Shown in pieces: positions 55,597 through 63,187 of a stretch of DNA of 64,000 bases. The notes below the pieces were generated by a model that worked only from the letters and a program-made list of their open reading frames with translations, made no database searches and was not told the DNA's origin. A program made the translations under genes and the position numbers. This DNA is from Paludibacteraceae bacterium (GTDB taxonomy: Bacteria > Bacteroidota > Bacteroidia > Bacteroidales > Paludibacteraceae), in contig JAGBZD010000082.1 of assembly GCA_017628395.1 (NCBI GenBank), positions 1-64,000 on the forward strand, given 5' to 3'. Positions within the stretch are counted from its first letter, which is position 1. Each line of letters begins with the position of its first letter.

Positions 55597-56465
55597 TAAG
55601 CCTCTGTTCTACTCCATTTCCAGCGGTTATGGGTCCAGAGCCACAATTCAGGCGATTGTAAAATATTCTGCTCTAAGAGTTGAGCATACGCCAAGGTAAT
55701 ATCTGTCGGATTAGTAGAAGCAGGATCATCCGTAATCACCTCAAAACGGGCACGATAATATCCCCTTTTAGGCGATTCTATATGTACATAAGTAACTGCA
55801 TAGCCAAACTTGCGCGCCAAGACCTCTCCACCATCTAAAAAGGCGGTTTCTTGATTAAGAAACTTAGTCCAAATATGTGCATTACGCGGAGACGGTTTCT
55901 GATCCGATATTAGTCCTATGGTGATAGGATTATCAGCATGTCTCATCGCTACAAGTCGGCGCAATAACTGGTTTTTCTCTATGCATCCGCCACCACCGCG
56001 TTTGCTGCGCAAAGCCAGCATAGCTTGGTTAGCAGAGGCACTTTTCAGTTGGCGATAGACATTATACTCCTTTATGCTACTGTCTATATATCGCTTTCCT
56101 ATATCTGCAATCCATTCCCAATTGCCTAAGTGACCAAGCATGAAGAACACGCCCTTATTTCTATGCGCCAACTCCTCTACAATCTCCACATTTTCAAATA
56201 CAAAACGCTCACGCATCTCCTCATCACTGATACGATAGCCGTAGATTATTTCCATAATCGTACTCGCAAAACGATGATAAAACAGATGCTCCAGTTCCTT
56301 ACGCTGCTTGTCGCTTTTCTCAGGGAAAGACATACGCAGATTCTTAGCCACAATCGCTCTGCGGTAACGCACCACATAGTACATCAATGGATACACCAAT
56401 GCATCTGCAATAAAATACAGAAAAGGTAGAGGAAAAAGGCTTAATATGCGAATTAAAGCAAACAT
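55596..56465 (-). CDS. Lipid A biosynthesis acyltransferase (LpxL/HtrB family)
   Basis: 289 residues. N-terminal membrane anchor (LFPLPFLYFIADALVYPLMY), then the acyltransferase domain with GHLGNWEW (catalytic His region; the family HxxxxE/D box) at about 111-118, and SDQKPSPRNAHI and FLDGGEVLARKFG later. Adds a secondary acyl chain to the lipid A precursor in the inner membrane. Downstream of cdsA by 22 bases, so both are membrane-lipid genes in one transcript. Confidence 0.9.
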   Translation of the reverse strand: MFALIRILSLFPLPFLYFIADALVYPLMYYVVRYRRAIVAKNLRMSFPEKSDKQRKELEHLFYHRFASTIMEIIYGYRISDEEMRERFVFENVEIVEELAHRNKGVFFMLGHLGNWEWIADIGKRYIDSSIKEYNVYRQLKSASANQAMLALRSKRGGGGCIEKNQLLRRLVAMRHADNPITIGLISDQKPSPRNAHIWTKFLNQETAFLDGGEVLARKFGYAVTYVHIESPKRGYYRARFEVITDDPASTNPTDITLAYAQLLEQNILQSPELWLWTHNRWKWSRTEA

Positions 56466-56487
56466 TCTGCTACAATTATGTTCGCTA

Positions 56488-57336
56488 TCAAGAGATGTAA
56501 TCTACCAAATAAACAAACAAAAAATACACTATTGGCGTAGCCAAAAGCAGACTATCAAAACGATCCAACACGCCACCGTGACCAGGCATGAACTTGCCCG
56601 AATCCTTCACACCCAGCGTGCGCTTAAGCAAACTCTCCATCAAGTCGCCTAAGGTTCCAAACACCGCTCCGAAAGCCGCAAACCACAAGCTATTAGCCAG
56701 TCCCATTTCTGCTGTCCAACCTATTCGGTAGAACACATAACCAGCCAACAATGATACAACTACTCCACCTATCAGCCCTTCCCACGATTTAGCAGGACTT
56801 ACGCGTGGAAACATCTTGTGATTACCCTTTGGTAGTTTAGATGTCAAACTGCCAACGATATAAGCCCCACTATCATTCACCCATAACAGAATAAACAATG
56901 CCAAGAGCAAATATCGATTGTGCATCATCACACCATTCATCAGCGCAAAGGGCAATGCTACCATGCTCTGGCTGGCACACAAATTTCCCCAAGATGCTAT
57001 CGCATGGCTATTCTCACGGAAAAGCTGCGTTATCATGGCCAATAGAATTACCGCCACATATGCCAACAACAACGCATACCATATCCCATCACCATAGAAC
57101 AGGAAATACATCGTAGTAAACAACAGCGCATTAGCTATCATTGCAAACGACTGAAGACGCACATCAGAACCCACCAATACATGATACTCGCGAACGGCTA
57201 ATGTGCTGACAATCAAAAACAACACACCAAACAACAACGGATGACCACCAAAACACTGAGGTTGAACCAAAATTGATGCAAGTACCAAACCTGCATACAC
57301 AATCGCAGAGAGGGTTCGTTTTACAAAATTATTCAT
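56488..57336 (-). CDS. cdsA: Phosphatidate cytidylyltransferase
   Basis: 282 residues, eight membrane segments. The C-terminal signature SPAKSWEGLIGG, LGDLMESLLKRTLGVKDSGK and MPGHGGVLDRFDSLLLATP defines CDP-diacylglycerol synthase, which turns CTP and phosphatidate into CDP-diacylglycerol for phospholipid synthesis. Full length, first gene of a leftward pair. Confidence 0.95.
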   Translation of the reverse strand: MNNFVKRTLSAIVYAGLVLASILVQPQCFGGHPLLFGVLFLIVSTLAVREYHVLVGSDVRLQSFAMIANALLFTTMYFLFYGDGIWYALLLAYVAVILLAMITQLFRENSHAIASWGNLCASQSMVALPFALMNGVMMHNRYLLLALFILLWVNDSGAYIVGSLTSKLPKGNHKMFPRVSPAKSWEGLIGGVVVSLLAGYVFYRIGWTAEMGLANSLWFAAFGAVFGTLGDLMESLLKRTLGVKDSGKFMPGHGGVLDRFDSLLLATPIVYFLFVYLVDYIS

Positions 57337-57360
57337 AATCGTAAATTATTTTCCAAATAA

Positions 57361-57395
57361 TTTGCAAAGGTAAGAATAATTTTGTAATTTTGCAA
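57361..57395. promoter_or_regulatory. Interlocked divergent promoters of cdsA and the acidic protein
   Basis: Leftward: TTG (57393-57395), 20 bases, TACCTTTG (57365-57372). Rightward: TTG (57362-57364), 20 bases, TAATTTTG (57385-57392). Each -33 box abuts the other promoter's -7 box, so two polymerases cannot occupy them together. Confidence 0.78.
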
Positions 57396-57421
57396 GCAAA
57401 TTCACTAAAATATTAGAAATT

Positions 57422-57775
57422 ATGAACACAAACATCGAATTGAGCCTTCTCAATGCAGAAGAAAAAGAACTTTTGAACTACATTTGGAATCTCATTCCAG
57501 CAGAAGACAAACAAACCATGACACAAAATGATGTACTATCTGTACTTGATTTAATGGATGATTACCTGTTGGAACATGGGTTGCTGGAAGAGAATGAACA
57601 AACGGGCGAAACCACTTACCTTGATGGAGAAATTGATGAGAATGAGCAACTTGAATATCTAATCAATGCTCTCAAAGAGCAAGGAGTGAATCTCTCTGCT
57701 GTACAAGTACAACTAATTATGGACGCAGAATTACAATATGGTATTGAGCAAGGGTATTATCAAGAAGAGGAATAA
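57422..57775 (+). CDS. Acidic protein of unknown function
   Basis: 117 residues, very acidic (about 30 Glu and Asp), with LNAEEKELLNYIWNLIPAED, DVLSVLDLMDDYLLEHGLLE, YLDGEIDENEQLEYLINALK and VQLIMDAELQYGIEQGYYQE. It looks fully helical and cytosolic. I know similar conserved hypotheticals in the order but no function. Single gene between the interlocked promoters and a strong terminator. Confidence 0.75.
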   Translation: MNTNIELSLLNAEEKELLNYIWNLIPAEDKQTMTQNDVLSVLDLMDDYLLEHGLLEENEQTGETTYLDGEIDENEQLEYLINALKEQGVNLSAVQVQLIMDAELQYGIEQGYYQEEE

Positions 57776-57802
57776 TGAGGCGATAAACTAAAGGCAAGAT
57801 AG

Positions 57803-57839
57803 AAAATAAAAGGTCACTGAATCAGTGACCTTTTATTTT
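57803..57839. terminator. Bidirectional terminator, 18-bp palindrome
   Basis: AAAATAAAAGGTCACTGA and TCAGTGACCTTTTATTTT around a single A. The stop codon of the leftward deacetylase-like gene (57822-57824) lies inside it. Confidence 0.9.
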
Positions 57840-58640
57840 GATTATCAATCGTTTGACAACATTCTTCGCGTTTTGAATCATAATCTCCTTCACCCATGCT
57901 CGGCGGTTATCAGTCCAGCGTTGCGGGTGTGTGGTTATCATTATCCGAGACGGAAGACTACCCTTTTCTATCGCGTTTATTATATCATCAGTGGCATGAT
58001 ACACCAGCCCCTGCGCATTCCATTGGTCTTGATATACAGGTATTTTATCCCTAACCGATACCGTATAGCCATCCCAACAGCGACCTGTATCCGTCAAATA
58101 GAACACCTCACCGAAATCCACATCAAAATACGGCTCACCGATAATACCCAAATCGCGATAACTATACCTCTTCCATAATTCCTTTCCATCCCATTGGCTG
58201 GTCGGTGCACCGTGCATACAAATAGTACGCACTGGATAAAACATTCTGAAATATGCCAACTGCTCTTGGAAATGCGCATACGCTTTCTCTGCATCGCCAT
58301 GCGCGATAGCCATATCCTCGTAGTGGTATCCTATCTCGTGTCCCAACTCCGCTATCGCACGAATCATCTCAGGCTGATTACTCTCTGGAACAACCCGAAA
58401 ATAGTAACTCGCCGCTATACCTAACTCCTGCTCGATTTGAGCTGTGGACAAACTATTCGCCACCTTTAGATCCACATCGTGGCGAAGGATAATCCATTTA
58501 GACGAGGAGGTGAGGAGACTATTAGGCGACGAGGCAAGCTGTTTTTGCTCGCAATATTGCTCAAAAGTGATGAATTTATACCCCTTTTTCTGCAAAACGA
58601 CGAGCAATTCACGATATTTACATAATGTAAAGTCTATCAT
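57822..58640 (-). CDS. Polysaccharide deacetylase-like protein
   Basis: 272 residues from ATG 58638-58640 (MIDFTLCKYRELLVVLQKKG). WIILRHDVDLK carries the catalytic Asp and metal-binding Asp pair of the NodB fold, and LGHEIGYHYEDMAI the metal-binding His pair; TICMHGAPTSQWDG and RIMITTHPQRW are later motif positions. Members remove acetyl groups from sugars or wall polymers. No signal peptide, so a cytosolic saccharide or another deacetylase-like reaction is likely. Last gene of a leftward group. Confidence 0.85.
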   Translation of the reverse strand: MIDFTLCKYRELLVVLQKKGYKFITFEQYCEQKQLASSPNSLLTSSSKWIILRHDVDLKVANSLSTAQIEQELGIAASYYFRVVPESNQPEMIRAIAELGHEIGYHYEDMAIAHGDAEKAYAHFQEQLAYFRMFYPVRTICMHGAPTSQWDGKELWKRYSYRDLGIIGEPYFDVDFGEVFYLTDTGRCWDGYTVSVRDKIPVYQDQWNAQGLVYHATDDIINAIEKGSLPSRIMITTHPQRWTDNRRAWVKEIMIQNAKNVVKRLIIKIKGH

Positions 58641-58696
58641 ACGGTTACGAGTTGCGAAGAATATTGTTAATAAAATCCAAAACATACATTCGTACC

Positions 58697-59482
58697 TTAT
58701 TTATATATCATATTCAGACTTTGTGCCAATTTCACACCAGCCACATACATTTGCCACTCCATAGGAGCAGTCCAGTGGTAGGTATAGTGGTAGGCATTAC
58801 CATTCCATGTTGCTTGGTATTGGTAAATATTGTCGGTGATATGATATGTCTGGAGTAGTGTCTGTTCGTCAGTGAGTTTCAGTACCTCACGCTTCTTGCT
58901 ACCATATACATCATGGAGATATGTTGCATACTCGCTATAGCTAAAGCCCTTGCTATCAATAATCTTGCCGTCCCATACGGAGTGTAAGTTGGTATTTTGT
59001 CCGAACCACTTCATCTTAACCGCATTGCCACCTTTGTCATCTAAGTGTGCCATATGCATAGGGCAAAAACGATCGGCATACAAATGCACATAGAAGACTA
59101 AAGCATCATGGCAATCCTTCTGACGAGCAAGTACAACCTCCAAACTATCCAACGCCATGAATAAATCCCCACCCACTTCTGGATAATCCGTCAACATAGC
59201 CACTACCTCTGCATCGGTCAGTCCGCCATCCAAATCTTGGTAATGGCAAGTGAAACTGGTAGGATAAATAGTATCACTCTTTATTTCATCTGGCCATGTA
59301 GATAGGTAAACCATACCATGTTTACCCAATACAGCATCAATCTGCTTGCGGGCTTTGTTGGTGAGATTATCGTATGCCACTTGTGCCACAATACGGTGAC
59401 CTTTTTGTCCCCATGCATAGAGATGATGCATGCTTGGCACAATAACTACGATCATGAAGTAAACTACAAGTAATCGTTTCAT
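58697..59482 (-). CDS. S1/P1-type nuclease, exported
   Basis: 261 residues from ATG 59480-59482. After a signal peptide (MKRLLVVYFMIVVIVPSMHH), the mature protein starts near WGQKGHRIVAQVAYDNLTNK, the N-terminal Trp and His being zinc ligands. STWPDEIKSD, the central H and D residues (YVHLYADRFCPMHMAHLDDK), and NLHSVWDGKIID complete the three-zinc site. Cuts single-stranded nucleic acid, in the periplasm or outside, supplying nucleotides. An extra in-frame ATG 15 bases upstream is possible. Confidence 0.9.
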   Translation of the reverse strand: MKRLLVVYFMIVVIVPSMHHLYAWGQKGHRIVAQVAYDNLTNKARKQIDAVLGKHGMVYLSTWPDEIKSDTIYPTSFTCHYQDLDGGLTDAEVVAMLTDYPEVGGDLFMALDSLEVVLARQKDCHDALVFYVHLYADRFCPMHMAHLDDKGGNAVKMKWFGQNTNLHSVWDGKIIDSKGFSYSEYATYLHDVYGSKKREVLKLTDEQTLLQTYHITDNIYQYQATWNGNAYHYTYHWTAPMEWQMYVAGVKLAQSLNMIYK

Positions 59483-59504
59483 CCTATTACAATTCAATAA
59501 GTTA

Positions 59505-59918
59505 TCATCTATTATCTACTTTGTTGCGATAAACCACATAGCGTTGGTATAAGTACTCCAGTGAGAGGTTGAGTAGCATATTGATACCTGTCACCAAATA
59601 CTCATTCCAAAGCAAATCTTCTGCCAACCAGTCGCCTAATACCGTTGTCACAGGAGTAAACACAGCGTAAAACGCCAACACCAGTAGCATCGCGCGAGTG
59701 ATATTCGCATTGGACTTGAAGGTAAATCGCCTATTAAAAGTAAAATTCCACAAGATACTCAGCAACAGCGAAATTAGGTAACATGGCCAATAACGCCATT
59801 CTGTACATTCGTTAAACAAGGTAAAAGAGCCTATCTGAACAATGCCCGCACTGGCGGAGAAAAGCACAAACTTCAGCACCCTAACCCACTCTTTTTTATT
59901 TTTATTCTTCTTTTCCAT
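59505..59918 (-). CDS. GtrA-like membrane protein
   Basis: 137 residues, four membrane segments (LKFVLFSASAGIVQIGSFTL, YWPCYLISLLLSILWNFTFN, MLLVLAFYAVFTPVTTVLGD, YLVTGINMLLNLSLEYLYQR), with the FTFNRRFTFKS motif of the GtrA family. These proteins are thought to help move or regulate lipid-linked sugars across the membrane. N-terminus is Lys/Asn-rich. Follows the YbaK gene by 30 bases of repeated CTCTACA sequence. Confidence 0.88.
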   Translation of the reverse strand: MEKKNKNKKEWVRVLKFVLFSASAGIVQIGSFTLFNECTEWRYWPCYLISLLLSILWNFTFNRRFTFKSNANITRAMLLVLAFYAVFTPVTTVLGDWLAEDLLWNEYLVTGINMLLNLSLEYLYQRYVVYRNKVDNR

Positions 59919-59948
59919 AATTCCTTCCTTTACACTCTACACTCTACA

Positions 59949-60470
59949 CTAATACAACTCTATCCACTCCACCGTATTCCCTACGCATTGCAGATAGGTT
60001 TGGAAGTCTGCGCGTTTAATGACTACCGTTCCGCGGCAGTCATTCGGGTGAAAACTCAGACTATCTGCCCCTTGCAGGTTCTTATCCAAGAACAATATCA
60101 CATGCTTCTCTTCATCATTGATAAGCCCAAAGGGACTTACGCTCCCTGGCTCCAAGCCCAAATAGCGCATCATGCGTTCTGGACTGGCAAACGATAGTTT
60201 GCCTGGCGAGTTCTTACCCGCCGCCAACAATGATGCCTTAAGACGCTGCTCCAAATCGTGAATAGCCAAATCATGCTCGCAATCAAAGCAGATGAGATAA
60301 TGCTGCGTTCCCTTGTGGTTGCGCATAAAGATATTCTTGCAATGCACACTGCCATCGTCCTTCCACCAGCGTTTTGCCTCCTCGATGGTCTTACCCTCGG
60401 GGTGATTATAGCACTCAAAGGGTATCTGATGCGCTGTCAAATATGCCAATACCTTCTCTTGTCTTTCCAT
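59949..60470 (-). CDS. YbaK/ProX-family aminoacyl-tRNA deacylase
   Basis: 173 residues. CKNIFMRNHKGTQHYLICFD (with the KN catalytic lysine region), KLSFASPERMMRYLGLEPGS, VSPFGLINDEEKHVILFLDK and LSFHPNDCRGTVVIKRADFQ match the free-standing prolyl-tRNA editing proteins (ProX/YbaK), which hydrolyse mischarged Ala- or Cys-tRNA. Likely trans-editing in the cytosol. Confidence 0.9.
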   Translation of the reverse strand: MERQEKVLAYLTAHQIPFECYNHPEGKTIEEAKRWWKDDGSVHCKNIFMRNHKGTQHYLICFDCEHDLAIHDLEQRLKASLLAAGKNSPGKLSFASPERMMRYLGLEPGSVSPFGLINDEEKHVILFLDKNLQGADSLSFHPNDCRGTVVIKRADFQTYLQCVGNTVEWIELY

Positions 60471-60507
60471 ATTCTCTTGCCTTTCGCCTTATAGACTCAT
60501 AACCTAA

Positions 60508-61896
60508 CTATACCTCCATGATTACCTCACGCAGCACTTCGCCCACAGTTGGGTGCGGGAAGACCACTTGTTTGAACTCGCCTACGGTATATCCCATGCG
60601 CACGGCAAAACTGGCTGCTGCCACGAACTCCGAACATGGATTACCAATCATATGTACACCGATGATGGTCTTGTTTTTCTTATCCACAATCACTTTGCAC
60701 AAGCCTGTTTCTCCCTCGTTCTCAGCGACAAAGCGTCCTGAAAAGGTCATCGGCAATTTGTGTACCTCGTATTCTACAAAAGGTTTGTCAAGCGACATTG
60801 TCGGTGCAAAGTCGCCCTCACGAATATCGTTGAGGTCTTTCTCGGTCAGTCCGATACATGCTATCTCTGGATTGGTATAAACCACACTTGGTATCGCATT
60901 GTAAGCAATACGCTGCAATGGCAGTTGCTTGAGCATGCGACCTACTGCTACTTCTGCTTGACGACTTGCCACATGTGCCAACATGATTTTGCCAGTCACA
61001 TCACCTGCGGCATAAACATTTTTGAGATTGGTCTTCATAAACTCATCCACCACGATACCACCACGGTAAATCTCTATATCGTTAAGCGCCTCCAGTCCTT
61101 GCATGTTCGCACGACGACCTACCGATACCAATATATGCTCTGCCTCGTATTCACCATTCGTTGTCAGTACCTTATTGCCTTGCAGTTCAGTCACTTTGGT
61201 ATCGGTCAGTATCTGAATACCCGCCTTGCGGTATTTATCCAATAGGACACCCACCACTTCTTGATCCAGATTTGGCAATATTGTAGGCATCGCCTCAATG
61301 ACGGTCACGGGTACACCTAACTCGTGGTACAAAGTCGCAAACTCCATACCGATTACACCACCGCCCACGATAATCATTGAGGATGGCAGTTCTTTCGTAT
61401 CCAGTGCATCCGTTGAATCCCATACGGCTGGGTTATCTTGTATACCAGGGATAGGCGGAACGAAGTTCGTAGAGCCTGTACAAATCAACAGGTTTTCTGC
61501 CTCGTATTGCTCTTCGCCACAAGTTATCACTACCTGCTCATCACTGCGACTCAGAATAGTGGCAGCCCCCATGACCACAGTACAATGCTCGTTATTAAGT
61601 TTCTGCTTGATACCTGCCACCAGTTTGCGCACCACTTTCGTTTTGCGTTGCACAATTTTGGTGTAATCGAACGCCACATTCTCAGCAGAAATACCATATT
61701 TCGCAGCGTTTTTGGCATTATAATATTGTTTCGCGCTGTACAATAAGGTTTTAGTAGGAATACATCCTACATTCAGGCATGTACCACCCAATGCAGTTTG
61801 CTCAAAAATCACCACATCTTTGCCAGCCTTCGAGGCCAATTCTGCGGCAGTATATCCTGCTGGACCACCACCAATAATAGCAAGAAAGTATTTCAT
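60508..61896 (-). CDS. lpdA: Dihydrolipoyl dehydrogenase
   Basis: 462 residues. FAD-binding GGGPAGYTAAELASKAG (9-25), the redox pair GGTCLNVGCIPTK with Cys40 and Cys45, NAD-binding IIVGGGVIGMEFATLYHELG, and the dimer interface HPTVGEVL with the catalytic His near the C-terminus. It re-oxidises dihydrolipoamide in 2-oxoacid dehydrogenase or glycine cleavage complexes; the complex partners are not adjacent. Its leader is made of 20-bp tandem repeats. Confidence 0.95.
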   Translation of the reverse strand: MKYFLAIIGGGPAGYTAAELASKAGKDVVIFEQTALGGTCLNVGCIPTKTLLYSAKQYYNAKNAAKYGISAENVAFDYTKIVQRKTKVVRKLVAGIKQKLNNEHCTVVMGAATILSRSDEQVVITCGEEQYEAENLLICTGSTNFVPPIPGIQDNPAVWDSTDALDTKELPSSMIIVGGGVIGMEFATLYHELGVPVTVIEAMPTILPNLDQEVVGVLLDKYRKAGIQILTDTKVTELQGNKVLTTNGEYEAEHILVSVGRRANMQGLEALNDIEIYRGGIVVDEFMKTNLKNVYAAGDVTGKIMLAHVASRQAEVAVGRMLKQLPLQRIAYNAIPSVVYTNPEIACIGLTEKDLNDIREGDFAPTMSLDKPFVEYEVHKLPMTFSGRFVAENEGETGLCKVIVDKKNKTIIGVHMIGNPCSEFVAAASFAVRMGYTVGEFKQVVFPHPTVGEVLREVIMEV

Positions 61897-61903
61897 AAGT
61901 ATA

Positions 61904-61983
61904 TTGTGTAGAATTGTTTAGAGTTGTGTAGAATTGTTTAGAGTTGTGTAGAATTGTTTAGAGTGGTTTAGAATTGTTTAGAG
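61904..61983 (+). repeat. Four tandem 20-bp repeats before lpdA
   Basis: TTGTGTAGAATTGTTTAGAG three times (61904-61963), then TGGTTTAGAATTGTTTAGAG (61964-61983) and a partial copy. On the minus strand they read as TCTAAACAATTCTACACAAC, a G-free leader for lpdA, and the first part encodes the last residues of the upstream gene. Confidence 0.92.
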
Positions 61984-62434
61984 TGGTTAGGAAGATGCGT
62001 ACGGCGCTGGCTACCATCTCTGCACATGGGCGTTTCTGATAGTAGGCTTCAGTACGAGCTTCGGGCATAGGATTTTGTGGTTTGGGCGCTATGCCAAGCA
62101 ATTCTGAACAAATCAAACTGCCATTCTCCTCCTTGAATTGCACTGCTAACTCCTGCACAAGCGAGTAGTTCTGCATCTTGCCTTCTGCATCATGAGGCGT
62201 AGCACTACCATTCTCTAATCCTGCCAACATAAACATACCACACGCAGCGCCACAAGTCTGTCGCATACGGCCTATACCGCCACCAAAGGAAGCAGACAAT
62301 CGCAAAGCCAATGCCTCATCCTCTATCCCATACAGGTCAGCACAAGCGGCAAACACCGATTGGCTACAATTGAATCCCTGATGAAAAAGCGCTTTCGCTC
62401 TTTCTACGCGTTTTTCTATATCATCTCTTGTCAT
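61958..62434 (-). CDS. C_GCAxxG_C_C family redox protein
   Basis: 158 residues. FNCSQSVFAACADLYGIEDE, GRMRQTCGAACGMFMLAGL (the GCAxxG-type block; here CGAACG), LICSELLG and RPCAEMVASAVRIF give the family's conserved cysteines, thought to bind a cofactor or act in redox transfer. The C-terminal end (TTLNNSKPL) is encoded by the tandem repeat array and probably varies. Upstream of lpdA, downstream of a flavoprotein. Confidence 0.87.
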   Translation of the reverse strand: MTRDDIEKRVERAKALFHQGFNCSQSVFAACADLYGIEDEALALRLSASFGGGIGRMRQTCGAACGMFMLAGLENGSATPHDAEGKMQNYSLVQELAVQFKEENGSLICSELLGIAPKPQNPMPEARTEAYYQKRPCAEMVASAVRIFLTTLNNSKPL

Positions 62435-62506
62435 AATCTTTTTACTCTACACCTCGCACAGCGACGACACCTACCAAAGCCGCACGAAGCGGAAATCACC
62501 TATCAC

Positions 62507-63121
62507 CTAAATAAAATTCGTCCTCATTTTTGGTTTCTCGCTCTCGGGGTGTTGCTCGTTAGCGAGATTACGCATCATCCATGCCATGTTGCGCGCCAAG
62601 GTGCGCATGGTTTGTAATCCTTCGGCATCTTGCTCCGCTTCACCTTTCTCCCAACCATGTACGCTATTCCAGTATTGCGATGACACTACGGGCATATTAT
62701 TGATTGTAAAATACTTATTCAGTCGATCAAAGCAGGCACTTGCCCCACCCCTTCGGCATACTGCCACAGCGGCAGCGGGCTTGTAAGAAAGTAACATACC
62801 TGCCGAATAGAACAATCGATCCAGCAACGCACACAGCGATCCATTCGGTCCCGCATAATAGACAGGCGAACCCACGACTAAGCCATCTACTCCTTCGGTC
62901 AAAATAGCGTGTAACTTGTCGTAAAGTACATCCGAGAAGGCACATTGTCCTTTCTTGGTATGGCATGCACCACAAGCTATACAGCCACGAACAGGTTGAT
63001 TACCAATATTTACCGTGATTGTTTCCAAGCCTTCTGCTTCTAATGTTTTTGCCACCTCCGCCAGCGCAATACTGGTATTGCCATTCGCACGCGGACTGCC
63101 GTTAATAAGTAATACTCTCAT
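62507..63121 (-). CDS. Flavodoxin-fold FMN reductase (iron-sulfur flavoprotein type)
   Basis: 204 residues. VLLINGSPRANGNTSIALAE (3-22) is the FMN phosphate loop; CIACGACHTKKGQCAFSD is a ferredoxin-like Cys cluster region; GSPVYYAGPNGSLCALLDRL and VAVCRRGGASACFDRLNKYF complete the flavin site. An NAD(P)H-dependent FMN reductase or quinone/nitro-reducing enzyme; the substrate is not determinable. Own promoter. Confidence 0.9.
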   Translation of the reverse strand: MRVLLINGSPRANGNTSIALAEVAKTLEAEGLETITVNIGNQPVRGCIACGACHTKKGQCAFSDVLYDKLHAILTEGVDGLVVGSPVYYAGPNGSLCALLDRLFYSAGMLLSYKPAAAVAVCRRGGASACFDRLNKYFTINNMPVVSSQYWNSVHGWEKGEAEQDAEGLQTMRTLARNMAWMMRNLANEQHPESEKPKMRTNFI

Positions 63122-63142
63122 GTCACAATATTTTTAATGCTG

Positions 63143-63173
63143 CAAAGGTAATAAAAATTTTGGGAATATGCAA
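63143..63173 (-). promoter_or_regulatory. Promoter of the flavoprotein-led set
   Basis: Minus strand TTG (63171-63173), 20 bases, TACCTTTG (63143-63150). It probably drives the flavoprotein, the C_GCAxxG_C_C gene, lpdA and the genes to 57.8 kb, since no other promoter of this type appears in between. Confidence 0.75.
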
Positions 63174-63187
63174 AAGAAAAGTAGAAA

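Noticed and set aside
61904..61983. CRISPR-like repeat
   Set aside because: Contiguous tandem units without spacers.
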